The position numbers were made by a program, and so were the translations under genes. The notes beneath the pieces were generated by a model. That model was not told the DNA's origin. It ran no database searches and worked only from the letters and a program-made list of their open reading frames with translations. Positions 10,003 through 18,040 of a DNA stretch of 64,000 nucleotides are shown in pieces. The stretch spans positions 62,001-126,000 of IMG/VR virus record IMGVR_UViG_3300046804_003518; one strand, given 5' to 3'. This stretch comes from a virus. Every line of letters begins with the position of its first letter. Positions within the stretch are counted from its first letter, which is position 1.

Positions 10003-11454
10003 ATGGCCACAATCCGCGAATCATTAAAAAAGCTAACAGAAGTTGCAAAGCCTGTTCCTGGTGATGAGCAGGAGTTTGTGGCTAAGCATGTTATTAAAAC
10101 ATTTGACCTACAAGGTAAGGATGCTATTCATAAGGACGAAACTCCATATGAAGCAATCCTAAAGAATGTAGCTGCAGTAAAGAGCCCATCTGAAAGAGCT
10201 GAAAAGCCTGGTGAGAACCATGGCCACAATAAGCCAGGCGAATCAGAGGCTGCCTACCATGTTCCAGAATCAAGAGAGCAAAAGATTGCAAAGCTTTCAA
10301 TGATGATGGAGGCAACAATTGACCCAAAAGAACAACAGCTAGCTGATGCATTAAAGAGTCTGCTAGCTGAAACATTTTCCCTTTACCTAAAGGCCCATCA
10401 CTACCACTGGAATGTAATGGGTCCAGACTTTGCTCAGTACCACGAATTCCTTGGTGAGCTATATGCAGAGGTTCATGGTGCAGTGGATATGATTGCCGAG
10501 AACATTAGAGTTCTTGGTGAACTTGCTCCAGGTAATCTTCGTACAATGGATTCAAGTCAATACACAGACCCACATTTAATGATTGTAGACCTAATGATGG
10601 ATAACGAGAAGGTTCTTCAATCATTAAAAGATTGCTACAAGCTAGCAGAGTCAATGGATAGACTTGGTATTTCTAATTTCCTACAAGATAGACTAACAGC
10701 ACACGAGAAACATCACTGGATGATGCAAGCAATTGCTGGCGTCAAAGGTGAGGAGCCAATGCAGGAAGCAAAGCAAGTCACTGGCGTTAAGATGCACTAT
10801 CATAACCCAAAGACTGGTGAGAAGTTCCATGAGATTCATTTCTCAGTTCCTGCTGCAGAGAAGTTTAGAAAGCAGCACGAGAAGGCTGGCTTTAAGTTAG
10901 TAAAGAAAGAAGCACAGTTTAGTGAGGCTGCAACTCCAGCTCAGCAAGCTGCTATTGCCATTGCCATGAAAAAGGCTGGCAAGAAGCCAAAGGGCATGAA
11001 GGAAGAGGCTGAACAAATTGATGAAATTAAGTTTAGTGATGTTCTTAAAGCTACTCATGGTAAGTCACCAGAAGAGAAGCAAGCAATTATTAAGCAGATG
11101 CGTGATCAAGAAAATGCATCAAAGCCTAAGGCTAAACCTCGTCCTCCTGAAAAAGTAGAACCAGGTCCAATTGGCAGCAGATTTGATGAAGAGAATAGAC
11201 CACTACTTCCAAGACAAAAAGAAATTGCTCGTGAACTTCTAAAGAAAGAAATGGAAGCTCGTAAGAAGCAACGCAATGACAACAGACAAGCTGGCACTCC
11301 AAAGATTACAGAATCTGAAGAGAGCAGAAGAGAAGAAAACGATAAGGAGCGCGAGGCAAGAGTAGCAACTCCAAGACCTCATACACCAAAAGGTGTTGAG
11401 GCAATGAGATATAGACTTCAGTCTGTTAAAAAGCAGATTATTGACAAAACATGA
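10003..11454 (+). CDS. Dps/ferritin-domain fusion in the gp68 position
   Basis: Protein of 483 residues. Residues about 105-246 form a Dps-like ferritin four-helix domain: LLAETFSLYLKAHHYHWNVM, EFLGELYAEVHGAVDMIAEN and RLTAHEKHHWMMQA carry the His/Asp/Glu residues typical of Dps ferroxidase sites. The flanks are charged, low-complexity helices (Lys/Glu/Arg-rich, residues 250-483), as expected of a prohead core or internal protein. It lies where T4 has gp68, between gp67 and gp21. An internal, DNA-binding or iron-binding head protein is plausible. Dps proteins protect DNA from Fenton chemistry, but no such role is shown here. It overlaps the next ATG by four bases. Confidence 0.75.
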   Translation: MATIRESLKKLTEVAKPVPGDEQEFVAKHVIKTFDLQGKDAIHKDETPYEAILKNVAAVKSPSERAEKPGENHGHNKPGESEAAYHVPESREQKIAKLSMMMEATIDPKEQQLADALKSLLAETFSLYLKAHHYHWNVMGPDFAQYHEFLGELYAEVHGAVDMIAENIRVLGELAPGNLRTMDSSQYTDPHLMIVDLMMDNEKVLQSLKDCYKLAESMDRLGISNFLQDRLTAHEKHHWMMQAIAGVKGEEPMQEAKQVTGVKMHYHNPKTGEKFHEIHFSVPAAEKFRKQHEKAGFKLVKKEAQFSEAATPAQQAAIAIAMKKAGKKPKGMKEEAEQIDEIKFSDVLKATHGKSPEEKQAIIKQMRDQENASKPKAKPRPPEKVEPGPIGSRFDEENRPLLPRQKEIARELLKKEMEARKKQRNDNRQAGTPKITESEESRREENDKEREARVATPRPHTPKGVEAMRYRLQSVKKQIIDKT

Positions 11455-11732
11455 AAAAGTTTTTAGATTATCTTAATGAAGAAGGTGAACTACAAGGAGG
11501 CTTGCATAGCAAGAATCCAGTAAAAGCAAGAAAGGCTGGTGGGCAGCTTAGAGCAGAAATGCGTAATAAGATTCCCGCCAGTGATGCAGAGAGATTAATT
11601 AGCAAGTATAGTAACCATCCTGCACTTGCTGCAAGTTTAAGACATGCAAAGGAAAAGTATCCTGAAGCTGACGTGAGACCAATATTAAAGACTCACATTA
11701 GACGAATGAAGATACCACATATGGGTGTATAA
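11451..11732 (+). CDS. Small basic protein of unknown function
   Basis: 93 residues, basic and mostly helical (ARKAGGQLRAEMRNKIPASD, VRPILKTHIRRMKIPHMGV). It is coupled to the preceding Dps-fusion gene by an ATGA overlap and lies inside the head gene block, so a head core or DNA-associated role is possible. The opening MKKFLDYLNEEG is reminiscent of the short helical leader seen at the start of several proteins of this phage (HAD protein, 59057 protein), perhaps a prohead-targeting segment cut by gp21. I recognise no family. Confidence 0.6.
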   Translation: MKKFLDYLNEEGELQGGLHSKNPVKARKAGGQLRAEMRNKIPASDAERLISKYSNHPALAASLRHAKEKYPEADVRPILKTHIRRMKIPHMGV

Positions 11733-11734
11733 AC

Positions 11735-12001
11735 ATGGCAGACACAGTAAAGTTTTTAGCTTCTGAAATAACATTAACAAGTGCTAATACCGTTGGCTTA
11801 GCTAACATTGTTAGACTTGTTAATACAGACAACACAACAGCTTCAACCATTACACAGAAGAATGGTGGTTCAACAGTGGCTACATTTACACTTGGTACAA
11901 GGGATTCAGCCTTTGGTTGTATCTATGTAATGAAGACACCAGCCCATACACTAGAAGCATCAGGCGGTACAGTTAAAGCTGTATCAATAGCCTACTATTA
12001 A
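11735..12001 (+). CDS. Small beta-rich protein, probable virion component
   Basis: 88 residues, Thr/Ala/Gly-rich and strongly beta in pattern (FLASEITLTSANTVGLANIV, GGSTVATFTLGTRDSAFG, GGTVKAVSIAYY). No signal or membrane segment. The size and composition recall small decoration or fibre-associated virion proteins. It lies between head core genes and the gp21 protease in the late transcript. A specific function cannot be given. Confidence 0.6.
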   Translation: MADTVKFLASEITLTSANTVGLANIVRLVNTDNTTASTITQKNGGSTVATFTLGTRDSAFGCIYVMKTPAHTLEASGGTVKAVSIAYY

Positions 12002-12013
12002 AGGTAAACGACA

Positions 12014-12673
12014 ATGAAACTAATCTGCGAAGTATTAGAAGAAGTAAAGTTAATAACAGAAGAAAAGGAAGATGGCAAGAAGGACTTCTATATTGAAGGT
12101 GTCTTCATGCAGGCTGATATTCAAAATAGAAATGGCCGTATCTATCCAATGCCTGTTATGGAAAAAGAAGTTGGTCGCTACGTAAAAGAATACGTAAACA
12201 CTAAAAGAGCTTTTGGTGAACTTGGTCATCCAGAAGGTCCACAAATTAACTTAGACCGTGTATCTCACGTTATTACTGAGTTAAAGAGAGATGGATCAAA
12301 TATTGTTGGCCGTGCAAAGTTACTAGAGACACCAATGGGTAATATCGCTAAGAGTATTATTCAAGGTGGTGGTTCCCTAGGCGTATCTTCACGTGGTATG
12401 GGTTCATTGAAAGAAAAGAACGGCATTATGGAAGTGCAAGATGACTTCCTATTAGCCACAGCTGCTGATATTGTTGCTGACCCTTCAGCCCCTAATGCAT
12501 TTGTTAATGGCATTATGGAGGGTGTAGAGTGGGTCTGGGATAATGGTATCCTCAAACAGCATCAAATTGAGCAGTATAAGCAAGAGATTGAGAAGGCGGC
12601 AGCCAAACCAAATAAGCGTGCTCTTGAAGAAGCAATGCTTAGAACGTGGTCTGACTTCCTGTCAAAACTCTAA
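12014..12673 (+). CDS. 21: Prohead core protease gp21-like
   Basis: Maturation serine protease of the herpesvirus-assemblin/T4 gp21 fold, 219 residues (T4 gp21 is 212). The candidate catalytic His is in AFGELGHPEGPQINL (about residue 70) and the Ser in GGGSLGVSSRGMGSL (about 122). The N-terminal segment DFYIEGVFMQADIQNRNGRIYP is conserved in the family. It would cleave scaffold, core proteins and the gp23 N-terminus. It directly precedes the scaffold gene, as in T4. Confidence 0.95.
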   Translation: MKLICEVLEEVKLITEEKEDGKKDFYIEGVFMQADIQNRNGRIYPMPVMEKEVGRYVKEYVNTKRAFGELGHPEGPQINLDRVSHVITELKRDGSNIVGRAKLLETPMGNIAKSIIQGGGSLGVSSRGMGSLKEKNGIMEVQDDFLLATAADIVADPSAPNAFVNGIMEGVEWVWDNGILKQHQIEQYKQEIEKAAAKPNKRALEEAMLRTWSDFLSKL

Positions 12674-12676
12674 TTT

Positions 12677-12684
12677 TATAAATA
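12677..12684 (+). promoter_or_regulatory. T4-type late promoter before gp22
   Basis: Perfect TATAAATA, three bases after the gp21 stop and 40 bases before the gp22 ATG. Confidence 0.85.
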
Positions 12685-12724
12685 ATATTAACCAATTTAC
12701 GTAAAATTTTTGGGAGAAAATACA

Positions 12725-13585
12725 ATGTCAGATCTTCAAGAGTTTAAGGTTGACGCCGTCAACGCTGAAGTAGCCGATCCAGTTGCACCAGCTGGTGGCG
12801 AAGATAGCTCAAAGGCGTCTAAGAAGGGCAAGCCAGAAATGCCAATGGAAAAGCTAAAGGCCGTACAAGAGGACCTAGCTGCTCTATTTGACGGTTCTGA
12901 GCTAACTGAGGATTTCAGAGAAAAAGCAACAGTCATTTTTGAAGCTGCTATCAACGAGAAAGTATCTGGCGTTGTAGCATCTCTAGAAGAGCAATACGAA
13001 GCAAAGCTAACTGAAGAAGTAGCTGCTATTGAGGAAGCTCTTGTAGAAAAGATCGATAGCTACCTAGACTACGTGGTCGAACAGTGGGTAGAAGAGAACA
13101 AGCTAGCAATTGAAAGCGGTATTAAGGCCGAAGTAGTTGAGAGCTTCATGGAAGGACTAAAGGGTCTTTTCACAGAACATTATGTTGATGCTCCACAAGA
13201 GAAGCTAGACATCCTAGCCCAGGCACAGTCAGAAGTTGAAGAACTAAAGACAAAGTTGTCTGCATCAATCAATGAAAATATTGAACTATCTAAGAAGCTA
13301 GAAGCTGCAGAAGCAGAAAAGGTATTTTCTGAAGTATCAGAAGGCCTAGCTGCAACGCAGGTTGAGAAGCTTCGTACATTAGCAGAAGGCCTAGAGTATG
13401 CTGACGTTTCTTCATATAAGAAGAAGCTAGGCATGATCAAGGAATCCTACTTTGCTGCTAAGAAGGTAGAGTCAAATGCTCAGCAACAGCTAAATGAGGA
13501 AGTCGCTCCTGCTCCAGCAGAGAAGGTAGTTGATCCAGTCATGAATAAGTACGCTGCAGCGATTTCCCGTTCGGTCCAAAAGTAA
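12725..13585 (+). CDS. 22: Prohead scaffold protein gp22-like
   Basis: Major internal scaffold, 286 residues (T4 gp22 is 269), around which gp23 assembles and which gp21 later degrades. The protein is almost entirely helical and acidic with long coiled-coil stretches (SEVEELKTKLSASINENIEL, LAATQVEKLRTLAEGL). The final KYAAAISRSVQK is the typical gp22 C-terminus that contacts the capsid protein. The ATG at 12725 follows GGGAGAA; an in-frame TTG upstream is not required. Confidence 0.9.
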   Translation: MSDLQEFKVDAVNAEVADPVAPAGGEDSSKASKKGKPEMPMEKLKAVQEDLAALFDGSELTEDFREKATVIFEAAINEKVSGVVASLEEQYEAKLTEEVAAIEEALVEKIDSYLDYVVEQWVEENKLAIESGIKAEVVESFMEGLKGLFTEHYVDAPQEKLDILAQAQSEVEELKTKLSASINENIELSKKLEAAEAEKVFSEVSEGLAATQVEKLRTLAEGLEYADVSSYKKKLGMIKESYFAAKKVESNAQQQLNEEVAPAPAEKVVDPVMNKYAAAISRSVQK

Positions 13586-13591
13586 CCAATT

Positions 13592-13599
13592 TATAAATA
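13592..13599 (+). promoter_or_regulatory. T4-type late promoter before gp23
   Basis: Perfect TATAAATA, 29 bases before the gp23 ATG, followed by a strong AAAGGAGAG ribosome site, as expected for the most abundant virion protein. Confidence 0.9.
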
Positions 13600-13627
13600 T
13601 TAGATAACCCCTAAAGGAGAGATAAAG

Positions 13628-14971
13628 ATGTTTTCTAACGAACAACTTCTAAAGAAGTGGCAGCCAGTTCTTGAGCACGCAGACCTTCCAGCAATTAAGG
13701 ATTCTCTACGTAAGTCAGTAACTGCTCAGCTACTAGAAAATACAGAGCGTTCAATGGCAGAAAACGGCGGTGGCGCACGTGCTCTATTGGAAGCTGGTAC
13801 ACACACACCAACTAACGCAACTGGCACAGCTGGTTTCGGTGATGGCGTTGCAAACTACGATCCAGTGCTAATCTCACTAGTTCGTCGTTCAATGCCAAAC
13901 CTAGTTGCTTATGACGTTTGCGGCGTTCAGCCAATGACAGGCCCAACAGGCTTGATCTTCGCAATGCGCAGCAAGTACAGCTCAGCAGCTAACTCAGCTA
14001 CAGAAGCATTCTACAACGAAGCTAACACAGCCTTCTCAACGATTGCACTAGGTAACTCAACAGTTAACCTACCAGGCTATCGTAACGTAGGTACAGTTCC
14101 TGGTACAGCAAACAACGCAGAGTCCAACACATATAACTGGGCCGGCGGTATGTCAACAAACCAGGCTGAAGCACTAGGTAACGCTTCAAACGCAGCTTTC
14201 GCAAACATGGCTTTCTCAATTGAGAAGGTTTCTGTTGAAGCAAAGAGCCGCGCATTGAAGGCAGAGTACACAATGGAACTAGCCCAAGATCTAAAGGCTA
14301 TCCATGGTCTAGATGCCGAAGCAGAGCTATCAAACATTCTACAGTCAGAAATCCTTGTAGAAATCAACCGCGAAGTTATCCGTACAATCAACGTAACAGC
14401 TAAGCGCGGTGCTAACTCAACAACATCAGCCGGTACATTCGACCTAGACGTCGACGCAAACGGCCGTTGGTCAGTTGAGAAGTTCAAGGGTCTAATGTTC
14501 CAAGTAGAACGCGAAGCTAACCAAATTGCCAAGGACACACGTCGTGGCAAGGGTAACATCATCCTATGTTCGTCAGATGTTGCATCTGCCCTACAAATGG
14601 CTGGTGTTCTAGACTACGCTCCTGCTCTAAACAGCAACGCTCTAAACGTTGACGACACAGGCAACACATTTGCTGGTGTTCTAAACGGTCGTATCAAGGT
14701 CTACATCGACCCATACGTAACAGACAACTACATGACAGTTGGCTATAAGGGCGCAAGCGCATTCGATGCTGGTATCTTCTACTGCCCATACGTTCCACTA
14801 CAGATGGTTCGTGCAGTCGGTGAAGATTCATTCCAGCCAAAGATTGGCTTCAAGACACGCTACGGCATGGTCGCAAATCCATTCGCAGAAGGTGCTGCAT
14901 ATGGCAATGGCGCTATGACAAAGGACGCAAACGTATACTACAGACGCGTTCTAGTAAGCAACCTACTATAA
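13628..14971 (+). CDS. 23: Major capsid protein gp23-like
   Basis: HK97-fold major capsid protein, 447 residues (T4 gp23 is 521). Diagnostic segments are LVRRSMPNLVAYDVCGVQPM (about 80), GPTGLIFAMRSKY (about 105), SIEKVSVEAKSRALKAEYTM (about 200), RRGKGNIILCSSDVASAL (about 305) and the C-terminal FKTRYGMVANPFA. Codon use is more G/C-ending than in the neighbouring accessory genes, consistent with very high expression. A perfect terminator follows 26 bases after the stop. Confidence 0.97.
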   Translation: MFSNEQLLKKWQPVLEHADLPAIKDSLRKSVTAQLLENTERSMAENGGGARALLEAGTHTPTNATGTAGFGDGVANYDPVLISLVRRSMPNLVAYDVCGVQPMTGPTGLIFAMRSKYSSAANSATEAFYNEANTAFSTIALGNSTVNLPGYRNVGTVPGTANNAESNTYNWAGGMSTNQAEALGNASNAAFANMAFSIEKVSVEAKSRALKAEYTMELAQDLKAIHGLDAEAELSNILQSEILVEINREVIRTINVTAKRGANSTTSAGTFDLDVDANGRWSVEKFKGLMFQVEREANQIAKDTRRGKGNIILCSSDVASALQMAGVLDYAPALNSNALNVDDTGNTFAGVLNGRIKVYIDPYVTDNYMTVGYKGASAFDAGIFYCPYVPLQMVRAVGEDSFQPKIGFKTRYGMVANPFAEGAAYGNGAMTKDANVYYRRVLVSNLL

Positions 14972-14996
14972 TCCTTAACGGGAAAATAGAAAGAGA

Positions 14997-15022
14997 GGGC
15001 CGCGAAAGCGGCCCTTTTTTTT
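14997..15022 (+). terminator. Strong intrinsic terminator after gp23
   Basis: GGGCCGC (14997-15003), GAAA tetraloop, GCGGCCC (15008-15014), then eight T residues. It ends the head gene transcript and separates it from the accessory genes that follow. Confidence 0.95.
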
Positions 15023-15026
15023 GCTT

Positions 15027-15034
15027 GATAAATA
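15027..15034 (+). promoter_or_regulatory. Late promoter-like GATAAATA after the gp23 terminator
   Basis: One mismatch from TATAAATA and placed between terminator and gene. It is only 5 bases from the first ATG (15040), so a transcript from it would be nearly leaderless, which lowers confidence. Confidence 0.45.
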
Positions 15035-15039
15035 TTGGT

Positions 15040-15648
15040 ATGGAAATGCATTCATTCAAAACATATCTTAGTGAGCAAGCTGAGCTTGGTCTAACAGTGT
15101 TTGACCTTGACGAAACACTATTCCACACAAAAGCTAAGATTAAAGTAATGCATGGCAGTAAAGTAGTTCATACGTTAGATAATCAACAATACAATCATTA
15201 TAAACTTAAACAAGGTGAGTCGTTTGATTACGGTGAATTCAGAAGTGCTGATATATTTGAAAAGACTTCTACGCCAGTAGCAAAAATGATTGGTAAGGCA
15301 AAAGCAATTATTAACAATGCTTTTGCAAAGGGCTCAAGAGTTATTATATCAACAGCTAGAGCAGATTTTGATAATAAAGAAGTTTTTCTAAGAGCGTTAG
15401 ATGCTCATGGTATTGACACCAGTAAGATACACGTTGAGAGAGCTGGCAACCTAAAGCTGGGCTCTAGTGCTAAAAACAAAAAAGCTATATTTCGTAAGTA
15501 TCTAAGAAGTGGTCTATATAAAAGAATTAGATTCTTTGATGATGATGCAAACAATTTGACAAGTTTCAAATCTTTGCAAAAAGAATATCCACAAGTACTA
15601 TTCCAAGCATGGCATGTAGGTCCAGATGGTTCTGTAACAAAATACTGA
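15040..15648 (+). CDS. HAD-superfamily phosphatase-like protein
   Basis: About 202 residues. HAD motifs are visible: motif I FDLDET (about residue 21, Asp nucleophile and Asp acid/base), motif II ISTARAD (about 104), a conserved Lys in SSAKNKKAIF (about 147) and motif IV FFDDDANN (about 165). This pattern fits small phage HAD phosphatases, including polynucleotide 3'-phosphatase-type domains, but the substrate is unknown. It opens with a short helix (HSFKTYLSEQ) before the HAD domain. ATG 15040 or 15046 is the start; no good ribosome site is visible. It heads the accessory genes between gp23 and the tail-tube-like gene. Confidence 0.8.
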   Translation: MEMHSFKTYLSEQAELGLTVFDLDETLFHTKAKIKVMHGSKVVHTLDNQQYNHYKLKQGESFDYGEFRSADIFEKTSTPVAKMIGKAKAIINNAFAKGSRVIISTARADFDNKEVFLRALDAHGIDTSKIHVERAGNLKLGSSAKNKKAIFRKYLRSGLYKRIRFFDDDANNLTSFKSLQKEYPQVLFQAWHVGPDGSVTKY

Positions 15649-15656
15649 GGTGATTT

Positions 15657-15866
15657 ATGATTGAGAATGCTAGATTTATGACTAAGTTTGTTAAAGAAAA
15701 CAGAACAGCAGAGTTGTTTCAGCTTGATGATAGATCAGGCTACATTGTAAGAATGATTGAAAATCAAAAAATTAAAGAAGATAGAGTCATCAAGGGCAAG
15801 TCTATCTATTACATTAACGATACGTGTGAAAACTGGTGTGAAGGTATAATTGACCCATGGATCTAA
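15657..15866 (+). CDS. Unrecognised 69-residue protein
   Basis: Small protein with an alternating strand pattern (ELFQLDDRSGYIVRMIENQK, IKGKSIYYINDTCENWCEGI) and two Cys near the C-terminus. No domain recognised. It follows the HAD gene after 8 bases with GAGGTG as ribosome site and overlaps the radical SAM gene by 10 bases, so the three are probably cotranslated. Confidence 0.6.
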   Translation: MIENARFMTKFVKENRTAELFQLDDRSGYIVRMIENQKIKEDRVIKGKSIYYINDTCENWCEGIIDPWI

Positions 15867-16879
15867 TTCCTATTGAAGTTGATAGCAGTGGATTTAAACG
15901 CCACGAGATGTTAAAACATTTAGTCCGACTTGATTTGGACTTAACAGGTCTATGCAATAGACAATGTTCATTTTGTCCTCGTAGTTTGGATGCTGACCCT
16001 TTGTATCCCAATATCAACAAGCAAATGTCAATGGAAACAATTGAGATTGTTATTAAAGAACTGCTATCAATAAATTTTAAAGGTTGGGTAGAGCTAGCCG
16101 GTAGAGGCGAAAGCACACTCCATAAAAAATTTGAAACTATTGTGGATATGTTAACTGCTGCTCCTAGACAGTGGAAAGTCAGACTAACAACAAATGGTTA
16201 TAAAATAGATGAGTGGTGGAACTCTTCGGTTGGAATGAAGTTAGATGAACTTATTCTTAATAGTTATGAATCTGAACAAGAGTATATTGATAGACAGCAA
16301 CAGTATGTTACCCTTCCTAGTGGAGGTTCAGTATATCACTACTATAAGCAAGATGGCTTTACTATTGACCAAATAAACAACATGCCCTCTTATAAAGAAA
16401 ACGGAAAGAATTGGAAACACGCCTTTAACAATAGAGCTGGTTATTTTAAAAACCAGGATAGAAGAAATGTTGAATTGGATTATACAAACTTGGTTACACT
16501 TCCTAATGGCAAGAAAATAAAAATTAGTGAGGCACCTTGTTGGCATCCAATGAGACAAATATTCATTGACTTTGACGGTAATTATCAGATGTGCTGTAAT
16601 GACTGGTTAAGTCAAATAAAAATTGGCAATGTTCACGAGAGATCATTAATTGATATGTACTTAAATGATCCTAAAATTAATAGAATAAGATGGAGATTGT
16701 TGAATAAAGATAGAACAACAATTTTGCCATGCGCCAAGTGTGATGATATCCAAGGGGCCACAACACAGGCAGTAGAGACTGTCACAAGATTCAAAAAGAG
16801 TAAAGCATATCAAGAACACGTTGTTCCATTAGCGAGACTTGGCAAGCAATTTGATTCAGATTTAATAAAGGGTATATGA
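15857..16879 (+). CDS. Radical SAM/SPASM-domain enzyme
   Basis: 340 residues. The radical SAM 4Fe-4S motif is CNRQCSFCPR (residues about 33-42), followed by the GGE-like ELAGRGESTLHKK (about 80). The C-terminal region has SPASM-type cysteines: APCWHPMRQIFIDFDGNYQM (about 226), CCNDW (about 245), the typical IGNVHERSLIDMY spacer and LPCAKC (about 291-296). SPASM enzymes usually modify peptides or build cofactors; the substrate here is unknown. The gene overlaps its 5' neighbour by 10 bases and the downstream oxygenase by 4. Both neighbours are candidates for the same pathway. Confidence 0.9.
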   Translation: MDLIPIEVDSSGFKRHEMLKHLVRLDLDLTGLCNRQCSFCPRSLDADPLYPNINKQMSMETIEIVIKELLSINFKGWVELAGRGESTLHKKFETIVDMLTAAPRQWKVRLTTNGYKIDEWWNSSVGMKLDELILNSYESEQEYIDRQQQYVTLPSGGSVYHYYKQDGFTIDQINNMPSYKENGKNWKHAFNNRAGYFKNQDRRNVELDYTNLVTLPNGKKIKISEAPCWHPMRQIFIDFDGNYQMCCNDWLSQIKIGNVHERSLIDMYLNDPKINRIRWRLLNKDRTTILPCAKCDDIQGATTQAVETVTRFKKSKAYQEHVVPLARLGKQFDSDLIKGI

Positions 16880-17487
16880 TTCCTCTAGCACCTGGCAAAT
16901 ATGACCGACTCACTATGTTTAGTGATCCTTGGAAATTTTATGTAATGGATAACTTTTTACCATTCAATTTGTATAACAATATTTTAAATTTAAAAAATAA
17001 ACACAATCATTTTAGATTTATTGATCAATGGGAGAATGGAAGAGTAGAGTCTACTGAAACAACTGGATTTCCAAAAAAGCATTCAATATATCTTCACAAT
17101 AAGCCTGTATTAAAAGCAAGTATTGCTGATGTTGTTTGTGGTAATTTAGGTTCTTTACTTCCTAATAGTTATTTTGTTATACCAGATTTTGTTAGATGTG
17201 AACCAGGTTATGTTTATCCCCAACACAAAGATCATAAATTAAAATATATTTCTATTGTTGTATTTTTAGACCCATTGAAATCTTGTGGTACAATATTTAA
17301 CCACCAGTCAGAAAGATATGTTGTTGGTTGGAGACAAAATAGAGCCTTAGTGTTTAAAAATGATGAACATGGACCACATTCTTATGTAAATACAACAGAC
17401 ACATATAGGTATACGTTGAACATTTATATTACTACCGATAACGATGAACCATTCAAAGTAGTGAATGAACAAACAATAAATATTTAA
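16876..17487 (+). CDS. 2OG-Fe(II) oxygenase-like protein
   Basis: 203 residues with a double-stranded beta-helix pattern: the HxD iron ligands in YPQHKDHKLKY (about 117), a long strand with GTIFNH (about 138), the distal His in GPHSYVN (about 166) and the 2OG-binding Arg in YRYTLNIYI (about 178). Such enzymes hydroxylate proteins, nucleobases or small molecules; the substrate is not evident. It is cotranslated with the radical SAM gene through an ATGA overlap. It is divergent from the other oxygenases of this window. Confidence 0.75.
   Translation: MIPLAPGKYDRLTMFSDPWKFYVMDNFLPFNLYNNILNLKNKHNHFRFIDQWENGRVESTETTGFPKKHSIYLHNKPVLKASIADVVCGNLGSLLPNSYFVIPDFVRCEPGYVYPQHKDHKLKYISIVVFLDPLKSCGTIFNHQSERYVVGWRQNRALVFKNDEHGPHSYVNTTDTYRYTLNIYITTDNDEPFKVVNEQTINI
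17475..17482 (+). promoter_or_regulatory. Late promoter-like AATAAATA before the tail-tube paralog
   Basis: One mismatch from TATAAATA, overlapping the end of the oxygenase gene and 22 bases before the virion-type gene at 17504. Confidence 0.6.
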
Positions 17488-17503
17488 AACAAAGGTATTT
17501 TGT

Positions 17504-18004
17504 ATGTCAATCCAAAAAAGTTTTTTATCACCATTAGGTTATCAGCTAACAATTCAAAAGATACCAAATGCTGTGCTCAATGTGGTGTCGGTTAATATTC
17601 CAGGTATCACTGTTGAAGATGCAGAAATCTTAACACCATTCAAAAATATTAAGTATCCTGAAAAGGTTGTGTACAACGACTTTGTTGTTAGATTCAAAGT
17701 TGACGAAAATATGTCCAACTATAAAGAGATATTTGATTGGATGCATCTAATTGGTCGACCAGAACAATTCAGTCCTCCTAATACAAATGCTATCTACCCA
17801 AATGATATCTATAGTACCTATTCGTCTGATGGTACACTACTGATCCTCAACTCCGCTAACAAACCAAATATTGAGGTAAGATTCAGAGACCTATTCCCCG
17901 TAGTTCTTGGTGATATTGAATTCACATCTCAGGATACAGATGTTACCTACATTGAGGCAACAGCAACGTTTAGGTGTCTACTGTTTACCATTCACAATGT
18001 TTAG
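17504..18004 (+). CDS. Tail-tube-fold virion protein (gp19 paralog)
   Basis: 166 residues. The layout mirrors gp19 of this phage: VNIPGIT against AQIPAST, PEKVVYNDFVVRFKVDE against AGQRVFDNWTVTVINDE, a central helix (NYKEIFDWM) and the C-terminal pair LFPVVLGDIEFTSQ and YIEATATFRCLLFTI. In marine T4-like phages a gene of this kind sits between gp23 and uvsY and is often labelled a tail completion protein. A tube-initiator or tube-terminator role is plausible. It has a late promoter of its own. Confidence 0.65.
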   Translation: MSIQKSFLSPLGYQLTIQKIPNAVLNVVSVNIPGITVEDAEILTPFKNIKYPEKVVYNDFVVRFKVDENMSNYKEIFDWMHLIGRPEQFSPPNTNAIYPNDIYSTYSSDGTLLILNSANKPNIEVRFRDLFPVVLGDIEFTSQDTDVTYIEATATFRCLLFTIHNV

Positions 18005-18012
18005 GGTATAAT
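17984..18012 (+). promoter_or_regulatory. Sigma70-type promoter before uvsY
   Basis: TTTACC (17984-17989), 17-base spacer, perfect TATAAT (18007-18012). The expected start near 18019 falls inside the left arm of the hairpin at 18016-18031. It would drive uvsY-uvsW and the following gene early in infection. Confidence 0.8.
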
Positions 18013-18015
18013 ATA

Positions 18016-18031
18016 CCTACCGTAGGGTAGG
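18016..18031 (+). promoter_or_regulatory. Hairpin overlapping +1 and ribosome site of uvsY
   Basis: CCTACC (18016-18021), GTAG loop, GGTAGG (18026-18031), flanked by complementary TATA/TATA runs. The right arm holds the only purine-rich ribosome site before the uvsY ATG at 18041. In read-through RNA it would be sequestered; in RNA started at about 18019 the left arm would be incomplete. The palindrome could instead be a protein operator. The same arrangement occurs at 44661. Confidence 0.65.
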
Positions 18032-18040
18032 AAATATATT

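Noticed and set aside
14077-14562. Minus-strand open frame opposite gp23
   Set aside because: A shadow of the capsid gene whose biased codons suppress stops in other frames; composition is not protein-like.
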